Below, piece after piece: positions 18,554-26,919 of a stretch of DNA of 57,486 bases. The position numbers and the translations under genes are program-made. The notes under the pieces are model-generated. The model made no database searches, had not been told where the DNA came from, and saw only the letters and a program-made list of their open reading frames with translations. Location of the stretch: positions 1 through 57,486 of the forward strand of contig CAMGDG010000002.1 in assembly GCA_946041635.1 (NCBI GenBank). The letters are read 5' to 3'. This DNA comes from an uncultured Clostridia bacterium. GTDB taxonomy: Bacteria > Bacillota > Clostridia > Oscillospirales > Acutalibacteraceae. Each line of letters starts with the position of its first letter. Within the stretch, counting starts at the first letter, position 1.

Positions 18554-19728
18554 TTTTCAGCCTTCATACTTTCTTTCAAAATTTCCACGATTTCATCGTG
18601 ACGGAGTACCTTGTAGCCGCCCTCCATAATGAACGAGCCTTCTGCAATGCCGTCCAGCATATCTTCTGTAACGCCGAATTCGGTAATATTCATTGTCAGC
18701 CCAAGGGAACGCATATAGTTTTCCATGGCCTCAAGCCCTTGGAGAGCCGTTTCTTCATCGCTCTTGTCGTTGGGATTGACACCCCAGACATTGACGGCAT
18801 ACCGTTTGAATTTCTGCAAGCCGTAAGGCAAAATGTGCTTGTAATAGGGAAGTGAAACCGCCGCCAGCGTCATACCGTGCGTGGCGTCAGTATATGCGCC
18901 GACTGACTGCCCAATCATATGTACCATCCAGTCCGTTGATTTTCCCTTTGCAACAAGGGTGTTCAGTGCCCATGTTGCAATCCACATTATATTACTGCGT
19001 GCCTCATAATCGTTGGGTTTTTCCACGGCAATTTTCGAGGAATGGATAAGCGACCGTAAAAGTCCCTCCATAATGTAGTCCGAGGTGTTGTCGTCCTCGC
19101 CCGAAAAATACTGCTCCAAAATGTGCGACATAATATCGAAAATCCCCGATACCATTTGATATTTCGGCAAGGTTAGGGTAAATTCGGGGTTGAGCACCGA
19201 GAATTTCGGGAACACATTTTCGCCGAACACGTGCCCGATTTTTAATTTTTGCCCGTGGTTGGTAATGACCGAACCGCCGTTCATTTCACTGCCTGTACCC
19301 ACCATTGTCAGCACACAGCCGACGGGGATAATTTCATTGCCCGGGTCTTCCATGCGCAAATAGTATTTGTCCCACGGATTTTCATTGCAGTACGCCGAAA
19401 CGGAAACGGCTTTTGCATAATCGCAAACACTGCCACCGCCTACCGCCAAAATCAAATCCACGCGGTTTTCGCGAGCCAACGCACAGCCTTCAAACAGTTT
19501 TTCCGCCGTCGGGTTGGGCATTACGCCTGCGTCCTCGATAATCGTTTTGCCGTTTGATTTTAAAATGGCAACAACCTTGTCATAGATGCCGTTTTTCTTG
19601 ATAGAACCGCCGCCGTAGCAAAGCAGTACGGTGTCGCCGTATTTCGGCAGTTCTTCGTTTAAGCCGTTTAAGGCGTCACGCCCGAAATACAGCTTTGTTG
19701 GGTTGCAATAGGTAAATTCTCCTAACAT
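18550..19728 (-). CDS. Iron-containing alcohol dehydrogenase
   Basis: AVGGGSVCDYAKAV, GTGSEMNGGSVIT, YTDATHGMTLAAVSLPYYKHIL; ATG 19728 (MLGEF) behind AAGGAG. Confidence 0.93.
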   Translation of the reverse strand: MLGEFTYCNPTKLYFGRDALNGLNEELPKYGDTVLLCYGGGSIKKNGIYDKVVAILKSNGKTIIEDAGVMPNPTAEKLFEGCALARENRVDLILAVGGGSVCDYAKAVSVSAYCNENPWDKYYLRMEDPGNEIIPVGCVLTMVGTGSEMNGGSVITNHGQKLKIGHVFGENVFPKFSVLNPEFTLTLPKYQMVSGIFDIMSHILEQYFSGEDDNTSDYIMEGLLRSLIHSSKIAVEKPNDYEARSNIMWIATWALNTLVAKGKSTDWMVHMIGQSVGAYTDATHGMTLAAVSLPYYKHILPYGLQKFKRYAVNVWGVNPNDKSDEETALQGLEAMENYMRSLGLTMNITEFGVTEDMLDGIAEGSFIMEGGYKVLRHDEIVEILKESMKAEK

Positions 19729-19809
19729 ACAAAACACTCCTTATATGATTTTTCATTTTTGTTCGCCAAGCGGTCGCGTTTTTTCGGAGACTTCCACAAA
19801 AACGCCTTC

Positions 19810-19838
19810 TTGACTGCACCGAAAAAGTGCTGTATAAT
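19810..19838 (+). promoter_or_regulatory. Promoter of the merR-family gene
   Basis: TTGACT - 17 bp - TATAAT. Confidence 0.7.
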
Positions 19839-19851
19839 TCTTTCAAGTAAA

Positions 19852-19882
19852 ATTCTACAACTTAAAGTTAACTTTAAGTCAA
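19852..19882 (-). promoter_or_regulatory. MerR-type promoter of the ADH/flavoprotein operon with palindromic operator in a 19-bp spacer
   Basis: Minus strand TTGACT - 19 bp - TAGAAT; perfect 20-bp palindrome ACTTAAAGTTAACTTTAAGT at 19860-19879. Confidence 0.8.
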
Positions 19883-19917
19883 GAGGTTTTTTTTAAATTT
19901 TTTCGGAGGAATGAAAA

Positions 19918-20367
19918 ATGCACTATACCGTGGGGGAAATGGCAAAAAAATTGGGTGTTGCACCCTCTGCCTTGCGCTATTACGAGAAAGAGGGCTTACT
20001 GCCGTTTGTGGAGCGCTCCGAGGGCGGTATTCGGGTGTTTCGGGACAGCGATTACGAGTGGCTGAAAATCATTTCGTGCTTAAAAAAGACGGGTATGCAG
20101 ATTAAGGATATTCGTTCGTTTATCCATCTGTGTATGCTGGGAGATGAAACCATTGACGAAAGGCTTGCGCTGTTTCAAAAGCGCAAAGCCGAGGTGGAAA
20201 AGCAGATGGCGGAGTTGCAGGAGACATTGGATACGGTCAATTTTAAATGCTGGTATTACGAGACCGCCAAAGCCGCAGGCACCACCGAAGTGCCAAACAA
20301 TATGCCCGATGAAGACTTGCCGCCTGATATGCGTGAAATCCGCAAAAGGCTCAAAAGCGAACAGTAA
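19918..20367 (+). CDS. MerR family transcriptional regulator (AdhR/NmlR-like)
   Basis: YTVGEMAKKLGVAPSALRYYEKEGLLPFVERSEGGIRVF, C-terminal coiled coil, Cys54. Confidence 0.93.
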   Translation: MHYTVGEMAKKLGVAPSALRYYEKEGLLPFVERSEGGIRVFRDSDYEWLKIISCLKKTGMQIKDIRSFIHLCMLGDETIDERLALFQKRKAEVEKQMAELQETLDTVNFKCWYYETAKAAGTTEVPNNMPDEDLPPDMREIRKRLKSEQ

Positions 20368-20400
20368 TTCGTTTAGAAAACTATGTTTTTCATATGTAAA

Positions 20401-20422
20401 AAAGACCGCATATGCGGTCTTT
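20401..20422. terminator. Bidirectional terminator
   Basis: Perfect palindrome AAAGACCGCATATGCGGTCTTT followed by TT. Confidence 0.85.
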
Positions 20423-21673
20423 TTATTTTTTCAACAGTTTTCTTAACTTTGAATATCCCTTTTTCAATACGGGAAGTCCTTTTTCCATTATTCCGTATTT
20501 CATATTGCTTATAGGCAGGTCAAATTCGCCTGCATATTCAAGAATAATGGGATTAAACGGGCTTTTGAATTCATACAATCCGTCGTCAAAATATCCTGAA
20601 ACGCCGCCCAAATCAAGAAAATCACAGCCTTTTTCAATACATAGGGTGCATTGTGTGCAAAGACCGCAGAGCGTGGCGCAAAATGAGGAGAAAACAGATA
20701 AATCCGAGCCTGCATAAAGGTATTCGGCGATTTTTACACCCTCTTTGTTTGGGGGATAAACCGTTAAAAGTGCCGAAAGAGGAACGGTTTCGCCCCGTTC
20801 AGCCATAACATTGAGAGCGTCATTTTTCTGCTCAGTCAGTTTTTGCTGATTTTCAGGCTCTTTTTGGAGCCTTTCGTCAAGATTTTCTATATAGGCATTA
20901 ACATTGCATTTTTCAAAAGCAAAGAATGCCTTGTCGCCGAACGCTTGGGCAAGAATTGAGAAATATTCCTCATTCCTTAATGAAATCTGCTGTCTTGCCT
21001 CTGTATTGCTTAAAATCTTTTTAAAAATTGCAATGTTTTCCCTTGTGTGCTCCGCTTCTTCATAAAACAGCCCTCTTGCCGACTGAAATGTACCAAGGTA
21101 CTTTCTGATTTTTGTTTTGTAGTTCTTTTTAAGCTTTGCGGCATCAAGGGGATTTCCGTCAGCGTCCTTTAAGGGGATAAGCGCATTAAAACGGGGCTGT
21201 GTAGCCGAGTCAAGGCTCTTGCCAAAGCCTTTGTGGGTAAAGCCGCATTTTACAAGATTGTCAAATTCCTCTTTGCCCTTATCTAAATCAAATGGGTCAA
21301 AATATCTTTCCTTTGGCATATCGGGAAGTGTTTTACCTACAACGATTGCAGGGTCGATTTTTAAAAGATATACACCGTTCTTTTTACAAAATTCCCTTGC
21401 TCCGTCAGTAAAAGCACGCACAGCGTCAGCATCGCAAAAATCCATAATCGGACCTCTGGGACAGTAAGCATATACAAAACCCGGCATAAGGGTGCGCATG
21501 AGTATCAACGCAACGCCTTTGAGTTCATTGTCCTTGTAAACTCCGCAAAAACTGCTTTTCCAGTTACCTTTAAGACGGCTCCAAGCCTCTGTTTGCTGGA
21601 TGGTGGCAAAAGATGAGCCTTCAACAAATTCCGTAAATTCTTTAATTGGAATATCAGCCTTAAAACTATACAT
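20423..21673 (-). CDS. FemAB-type peptidoglycan bridge aminoacyltransferase (copy 1)
   Basis: SFATIQQTEAWSRLKGNW, RGPIMDF, YLYAGSD..., LGGVSGYFDDGLYEFKSPFNP; helical coiled-coil insert. Confidence 0.85.
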   Translation of the reverse strand: MYSFKADIPIKEFTEFVEGSSFATIQQTEAWSRLKGNWKSSFCGVYKDNELKGVALILMRTLMPGFVYAYCPRGPIMDFCDADAVRAFTDGAREFCKKNGVYLLKIDPAIVVGKTLPDMPKERYFDPFDLDKGKEEFDNLVKCGFTHKGFGKSLDSATQPRFNALIPLKDADGNPLDAAKLKKNYKTKIRKYLGTFQSARGLFYEEAEHTRENIAIFKKILSNTEARQQISLRNEEYFSILAQAFGDKAFFAFEKCNVNAYIENLDERLQKEPENQQKLTEQKNDALNVMAERGETVPLSALLTVYPPNKEGVKIAEYLYAGSDLSVFSSFCATLCGLCTQCTLCIEKGCDFLDLGGVSGYFDDGLYEFKSPFNPIILEYAGEFDLPISNMKYGIMEKGLPVLKKGYSKLRKLLKK

Positions 21674-21684
21674 AATAACCCGCC

Positions 21685-23016
21685 TTATTCTGACCGGCTT
21701 CTGTTAACCGTCTGTTCTTTAATGTGCTTTTTCAAAACCGTATTTTTTATCTTTTTAACCTTCGGGAGCAAAGTCCTGAACAGCATAAACCTGAATTTAT
21801 CCGCAATCAGATACATATCGCCCACATATTCCGTTACCTCGCCGTTATAGCTTTTTTTATACTTTGCAAGACCGTAAAGGGGATTGCTTTCATCGTCGGG
21901 GTTACCGGTAATTCTTCCCAAATCGTGAATTTCAATGCCTTCATCAATACTTTTGCAAATTCGCACCCAGTTAAGATAATGGGTAGGGCGCAGAGTGTTG
22001 CGAAGTACATTTCTCGTGCCGCCGTAAAGGCAGATTGCCGTTTTCCCGAAACGGGAGGTAATTCCCACTGCAAGACAAAGCTTTTCGGGAATATCGTCGC
22101 CGAATTTTTCTTGAAGCTCTTTATCTGCCTTTTCATTTCTTGAAAGTGTGGTGTCAATTGCGTCAAGCTGTTTTTTTACCGCCGCAATTTCCTTTTTGTT
22201 TTTCGGTTCGGCACTTTCAAGCTCCGAAAGACGGGGGAGGAGAGCGGCTTTTTCCTCTCTCAGCTTGTCGCAGTGTTCACGGCGCAGCTTTTGGTCGCAA
22301 TATACGAAATCCATAACCGCCTTGCCGTTTAACGCCGTAATAATCGTTTTATAATAATTTTTATCTCGCTGTATAAACATTGTCCTGTCCGATGTTTCCG
22401 TCATAACCGAGAAAAATTCGTCAAGCTTTTCGGGATGTTCAGGCAGAGTAATGTTGTCATAGGTTTCGTGAAATAAGAATCCGTCTGCCGCCGCCTTTAA
22501 ACCGTGGCGCACGCCTTTTTCACATTTCTTTAAAAATGCGTCGGAAGTGTAACCTTTCAGCGGTGCATTTATGGTTAATGCGGGCTGAACAATGTAAAAA
22601 TCCTTGTCGTCATTAAGCACAAAACCGCCTTTGAGCATGGAGTCAATTGATGATGTGTCGCATTGTTCACCGTCAATCTTTTCGCAGACAAGCGGGTCGC
22701 AGACAAGAGCGCAAATTCCGTGCTTTTTCATCTCCGATTTCATAAAAGCACAAAAATCCGCCACAAGCTTTTCGTTTTTTAAATCGCAGACGAATCCGTC
22801 GGGGCAATACCAAAGCTTGCCCACCTTTACATCACGCTCAAGGCATAATGCGCCGAGCACGGGCTTGCCGTTTTCATATCCCATATAATATGACGGCTTC
22901 CAAGCACTCTTTACCTGAGCCCAGTATGATGTTTGATATATGGAACCGCCGTTGTTTTCGGAAAAACCGTTAAATAAATCTAAATCCTTTTGCTCGGAAA
23001 ATATATAATCAGACAT
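21685..23016 (-). CDS. FemAB-type peptidoglycan bridge aminoacyltransferase (copy 2)
   Basis: GGSIYQTSYWAQVKSAWKPSYYMGYENGKPVLGAL, DLGRITGNPDDESNPLYGLAKYKKSYNGEVTEYVG; long coiled-coil insert. Confidence 0.85.
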   Translation of the reverse strand: MSDYIFSEQKDLDLFNGFSENNGGSIYQTSYWAQVKSAWKPSYYMGYENGKPVLGALCLERDVKVGKLWYCPDGFVCDLKNEKLVADFCAFMKSEMKKHGICALVCDPLVCEKIDGEQCDTSSIDSMLKGGFVLNDDKDFYIVQPALTINAPLKGYTSDAFLKKCEKGVRHGLKAAADGFLFHETYDNITLPEHPEKLDEFFSVMTETSDRTMFIQRDKNYYKTIITALNGKAVMDFVYCDQKLRREHCDKLREEKAALLPRLSELESAEPKNKKEIAAVKKQLDAIDTTLSRNEKADKELQEKFGDDIPEKLCLAVGITSRFGKTAICLYGGTRNVLRNTLRPTHYLNWVRICKSIDEGIEIHDLGRITGNPDDESNPLYGLAKYKKSYNGEVTEYVGDMYLIADKFRFMLFRTLLPKVKKIKNTVLKKHIKEQTVNRSRSE

Positions 23017-23115
23017 TTTGCCGCACCTCTAAAAACACAGTTTAATGCAATTATTTCCAAAAAATTTTATCATATTACATACCTTTTGTCAATGAAAGGG
23101 GAGTAGCGTTAAATA

Positions 23116-23970
23116 TTATTTACAGCTGTCAAAATATTCCACGGCATATTGTGAAAATGGCGTGTCAAGATAAACATAATTGAATTCTCGGGATACCGAA
23201 AAACCGTCAACACGGAATTCGGCGAGTGCGTTATTACCGCCTTTAACGGCACGGTAAGCAAAGGTAATGCAGTTGTTCTTTTCCAAAAGCTTTGTAATAA
23301 GTCCGAAACTGCTTACGGTAGTTATGCGTTTAAAATCGGCAAAGGAATGATTGTGCTCGTAAAGGAGCTGTTCGAGGATTTTTCTTGTTCCGCTGCCTTC
23401 TTCCCGCAGAATAAGGTTTTCATTACGAATATCGTCAAGTGATACAGTGCGGTTTGCAAATGGGTGACCTTTACCGCAAAGCCCCACAAACGGCTCCTCA
23501 CGGTAAAGACGGGAAGAATATCTGCTTCGGTCAAAAAAGCCCTCAATCAGCGCAAAATCAATTTCCCCCTCGGATAAAGCGGCAATAAGCTTATCCGTGT
23601 TTTCGATTTTTACACAAATGCTGTTTTTGGGTTCTTCCAAAAACCGTGATATGTGCTCCGCAATAACATATTCGCCTACGGTTTTCGTCGCCCCCACAGT
23701 AAGGCTGACGCCGTCTTTTCTTTCAAGTTCGGTTTTAAGTTTATTTTCCTGATACAGCACATTTTCCGCATATTTTTTCAGAATTTCTGCCTCCGGCGTC
23801 ATTTTAAGGCTTCTCCTGTCATAAATAAACAGCTTGCATCCGTATAGATTTTCAAGATAATGTATGTGTTGAGTAACCGCAGGCTGAGTCATATTGAGTT
23901 TTTCTGCGGTTTGACGGTAGTTCATTATATCGCACAGCGTTAAAAAGGTTTTCAGTCGGGTATCAATCAT
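23116..23970 (-). CDS. LysR family transcriptional regulator
   Basis: N-terminal wHTH MIDTRLKTFLTLCDIMNYRQTAEKLNMTQPAVTQHIHYLE plus substrate-binding domain. Confidence 0.95.
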   Translation of the reverse strand: MIDTRLKTFLTLCDIMNYRQTAEKLNMTQPAVTQHIHYLENLYGCKLFIYDRRSLKMTPEAEILKKYAENVLYQENKLKTELERKDGVSLTVGATKTVGEYVIAEHISRFLEEPKNSICVKIENTDKLIAALSEGEIDFALIEGFFDRSRYSSRLYREEPFVGLCGKGHPFANRTVSLDDIRNENLILREEGSGTRKILEQLLYEHNHSFADFKRITTVSSFGLITKLLEKNNCITFAYRAVKGGNNALAEFRVDGFSVSREFNYVYLDTPFSQYAVEYFDSCK

Positions 23971-23981
23971 AAAGTACTCCT

Positions 23982-24000
23982 TGATAAGTATTATTTATCA
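23982..24000. promoter_or_regulatory. Putative LysR operator in divergent lysR-yeiH intergenic region
   Basis: TGATAA-N7-TTATCA inverted repeat containing a T-N11-A core. Confidence 0.5.
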
Positions 24001-24079
24001 TTTAATAGTAAACAATAATTAGATTTTATTATAAAAGTGTAGTAAAATCAAGAGGAATTTGAGAAATGAGGAGATAATT

Positions 24080-25111
24080 ATGGAAGCAATCAAAAAAACA
24101 GGAAAACTTGTACCCGGCTTTGCGGCGGCGCTGATAATAGCCGCAATCTCAAAGCTTATTGAAAGCATTTTGCCGATTCATCTTATAGGCGCATCGGTAA
24201 TTGCGCTTTTTATCGGTATGATTATCAATCATTTTTGGAAGCCCAACGATACTTTTTCGGCAGGCTTGAAATTCACCTCGAAAAAAATATTGAAATTCGC
24301 AATTATCCTGCTGGGTGCAAGCCTTAATATTAAAATTGTACTTGAAGTGGGTAAAATGTCACTGTGCGTAATGGCGTTTACATTGTTTACCTGCTTCGGA
24401 GTAGGTTATTTTGTAGGCAGAGCGCTGAAAATAAACTGGAAACTTTCAAATCTGATTTCAGCGGGAACAGGTATCTGCGGAGGCTCGGCTATTGCCGCAA
24501 TCGCACCCGTAATTGATGCGGACGACAGCGATATTGCCTATGCAATGTCCGCTACCTTCCTTTTCGATATGGCAATGATAGTGCTTTTCCCCATAATGGG
24601 ACAAGCTATGGGACTTTCTGATATGGCATACGGACTTTGGGCAGGTACGGCGGTAAACGATACTTCCAGCGTTGTAGCGGCAGGCTACGCATTTTCCGAG
24701 GCGGCAGGCGACTTCGCAACAATGGTAAAACTTACCCGTACACTTTCCATTATTCCCACAGTAATAGCATTTGCACTCATAAACGCCCGCATTAAGCGCA
24801 AAGAGGCAGGCGCAGGCGGAGCAGCGGTTAAGGCAAAATTAGGACTTACCAAAATAATACCTTGGTTTATTCTGGGATTTCTCGCTCTGGCGGTAATCAA
24901 CAGCTTTGGCGTAATTCCCCAGGCGGTTTCTTCGGGAATGAAGGGTGTAAGCAAATTCTTAATGGTGTCCGCACTTGCGGCTATCGGACTTAATACAAGC
25001 TTCAAGGATATGAAAAAATCAGGCTTTGCGCCCATGCTCCACGGATTTATTATCTCCGCTCTTGTAGTTATTGTAGCAATCGCAGTTGAGTATTTTATGG
25101 GAATACTGTAA
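24080..25111 (+). CDS. YeiH/UPF0324 family membrane protein (putative sulfate exporter family)
   Basis: LLGASLNIKIVLEVG, GICGGSAIAAIAPVIDADDSDIAYAMSATFLFD; ATG 24080 behind AGGAG. Confidence 0.88.
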   Translation: MEAIKKTGKLVPGFAAALIIAAISKLIESILPIHLIGASVIALFIGMIINHFWKPNDTFSAGLKFTSKKILKFAIILLGASLNIKIVLEVGKMSLCVMAFTLFTCFGVGYFVGRALKINWKLSNLISAGTGICGGSAIAAIAPVIDADDSDIAYAMSATFLFDMAMIVLFPIMGQAMGLSDMAYGLWAGTAVNDTSSVVAAGYAFSEAAGDFATMVKLTRTLSIIPTVIAFALINARIKRKEAGAGGAAVKAKLGLTKIIPWFILGFLALAVINSFGVIPQAVSSGMKGVSKFLMVSALAAIGLNTSFKDMKKSGFAPMLHGFIISALVVIVAIAVEYFMGIL

Positions 25112-25117
25112 TTAAAG

Positions 25118-25155
25118 GAAAACGGTAAAAAGGGGACAGTCCCTTTTTTACCGTT
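25118..25155 (+). terminator. Intrinsic terminator-like hairpin
   Basis: CGGTAAAAAGGGGACAGTCCCTTTTTTACCG. Confidence 0.65.
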
Positions 25156-25271
25156 TCGCTCTTTCTTTTTCAGAATAAACACACTTTCTTTTGTATTGAC
25201 TTTCTCACTGCAATATGTTAAAATTTTCAGTAATTTGCGAATAAATTTTTCAACAAAAGGGGAATTACAAA

Positions 25272-26294
25272 ATGGAAATTTCATCCTCACTTGCAGGCCT
25301 TTTGGGAATTGCCGGCGATAATATGATATATGTTGTCATTATGTTTGTGCTCGGCTTGTTTTTCATCGTTAAGGGCGGAGATATTTTTGTTGACGCCGCC
25401 ACATGGATTGCAGAGGCAACGGGTATTCCCAAGTTCGTTATCGGTGCAACGGTTGTCAGCTTTGCAACAACCCTCCCGGAACTGCTTGTTTCCGCCATTG
25501 CCGCTACAAAAGGACAAAACGACATGGCTGTGGGAAACGCAGTGGGTTCGGTTACGGCAAATGTGGGCCTGATAATGAGCATATCCGTTTTGTGTATGCC
25601 CGCTCTTGTCAAGCGGAAAGAAGTTGCCTTCAAAGGCGCCTTGATGATTCTTGCCGTTGCAGGACTGTGCGTGTTTTCCAATAATTTGAGCCTGTCACTT
25701 TGGCAGAGCATTATTCTGATGGCAATTTTCGTTGTATTTATGATTGAAAATATCATCACAGGTAAAGCTTCCATTATTGATGAGGACGGCGACGGTAAGC
25801 CGGATGTAAACGGTAAAGAGCTTTTGAAAAATATCTTCAAATTTATCGTAGGCGCATTAGGTATTGTGGTAGGTGCCGACCTTCTTGTTGACGACGGTAC
25901 GATTATTGCAAGACAGCTGGGCGTTTCCGAGGCGATTATCGGCGTAACGATTATAGCTGTGGGCACATCTTTACCGGAGCTTGTTACAACTATTACCGCC
26001 ATTGTCAAGAAACAGTCCGATTTATCTATCGGTAACATAATCGGCGCAAATATTATTGACCTTACTATGATTTTGCCGATTTGTGCGTTCCTTTCAGGCG
26101 GCGCGCTTCCCGTAGGAAAGCAGTCTGCGTTCCTTGATATGCCCGTTTGTCTTTTAGTTATCTGTATTGCGATTATCCCAACGCTGATTTTCAAAAAACT
26201 CAGCCGCTGGCAGGGCGCATTGATGGTTTGTATATATATCGGTTATATTGCCGTGTTGGTAACAAATTCCCAATTCGGATATTTACCTTTTTAA
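25272..26294 (+). CDS. Calcium/sodium antiporter (CaCA family)
   Basis: Two homologous repeats: GATVVSFATTLPELLVSAIAATKGQNDMAVGNAVGS and GVTIIAVGTSLPELVTTITAIVKKQSDLSIGNIIGAN. Confidence 0.93.
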   Translation: MEISSSLAGLLGIAGDNMIYVVIMFVLGLFFIVKGGDIFVDAATWIAEATGIPKFVIGATVVSFATTLPELLVSAIAATKGQNDMAVGNAVGSVTANVGLIMSISVLCMPALVKRKEVAFKGALMILAVAGLCVFSNNLSLSLWQSIILMAIFVVFMIENIITGKASIIDEDGDGKPDVNGKELLKNIFKFIVGALGIVVGADLLVDDGTIIARQLGVSEAIIGVTIIAVGTSLPELVTTITAIVKKQSDLSIGNIIGANIIDLTMILPICAFLSGGALPVGKQSAFLDMPVCLLVICIAIIPTLIFKKLSRWQGALMVCIYIGYIAVLVTNSQFGYLPF

Positions 26295-26304
26295 AACCAA
26301 CAAT

Positions 26305-26354
26305 TCAAAAGGACGGTTCCCGACTGATAAAGTCCGAAGAACCGTCCTTTTATT
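26305..26354 (+). terminator. Intrinsic terminator
   Basis: AAAGGACGGTTC...GAACCGTCCTTTTATTTT. Confidence 0.8.
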
Positions 26355-26450
26355 TTGTCAATTTTACGGAACAAGAGCAGGGGACAGGAAAGACAGGGGA
26401 GGAAAGACAGAGAACCGTACCCTGTATTTTCTTAATTCGGTACTTTTCAA

Positions 26451-26652
26451 TGATATATCGCTGACGCGATATGATATACGGCGTTGCCGTATGATATATT
26501 TGCTTTGCAAATATGATATAATATCCGTTCCTTTATATGCCGAAGGCATATATCATCGCTCGCAGAGCGATATCATACCGAAGGTATATCACCCGTTCCG
26601 ACAGGAACGGATATCATTGAAAAAGACGATTGCTTCGGCAATCGTCTTTTTC
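26451..26652. repeat. Hairpin array I: eight consecutive stem-loops joined by TGATAT/ATATCA linkers
   Basis: Hairpins at 26455-26472, 26476-26492, 26496-26514, 26534-26552, 26555-26571, 26575-26587, 26593-26610, 26619-26652; TGATAT at 26451, 26472, 26492, 26514; ATATCA at 26550, 26570, 26586, 26611. Confidence 0.9.
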
Positions 26653-26670
26653 TGGCACGCCGGAAGGGAT
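26653..26670 (-). repeat. Partial duplicate of the tRNA-Arg 3' end (TGGCACGCCGGAAGGGAT)
   Basis: 18-bp exact direct repeat of 26843-26860. Confidence 0.85.
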
Positions 26671-26842
26671 GTGTCTTTTGCGAAGCAAAATCCACCGTCC
26701 TCACGGCAAAGCCGTTCAGACCTTGATGCTAAAAACAGTCCGCCGGACTGTTTTCTTAACGCATCAACCCTCTCAGGGTTCGAATCCCTTGAATTATAAC
26801 ATACAAAAAATAAAAGAGCCACAAAAGTGACTCTTTTATTTT

Positions 26843-26919
26843 TGGCACGCCGGAAGGGATTCGAACCCCCGACCTTTTGGTTCGTAGCCAAACACTCTAT
26901 CCAGCTGAGCTACCGGCGC
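26843..26919 (-). tRNA. tRNA-Arg (anticodon ACG), CCA encoded
   Basis: Minus strand GCGCCGG-TA-GCTCAGCTGGATAGAGT-G-TTTGG-CTACGAA-CCAAA-AGGTC-GGGGGTTCGAATCCCTT-CCGGCGT-GCCA; acceptor and anticodon stems pair. Confidence 0.96.

Noticed and set aside
25265-26194. 309-aa minus-strand ORF antisense to the Ca/Na antiporter
   Set aside because: Long but exactly antisense to a well-supported gene; composition (Ile/Thr/Ser rich) is that of a shadow ORF.
26451-26652. CRISPR array
   Set aside because: Repeats are variable palindromes joined by 6-nt linkers, with no constant 24-40-nt repeat and no spacers of uniform length; no cas genes in the window.
26589-26891. 100-aa minus-strand ORF (MATNQKVGGSNPFRRAK...)
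   Set aside because: Runs through tRNA-Arg 3' end, its partial duplicate and hairpin repeats; a translation of RNA/repeat sequence, not a protein gene.
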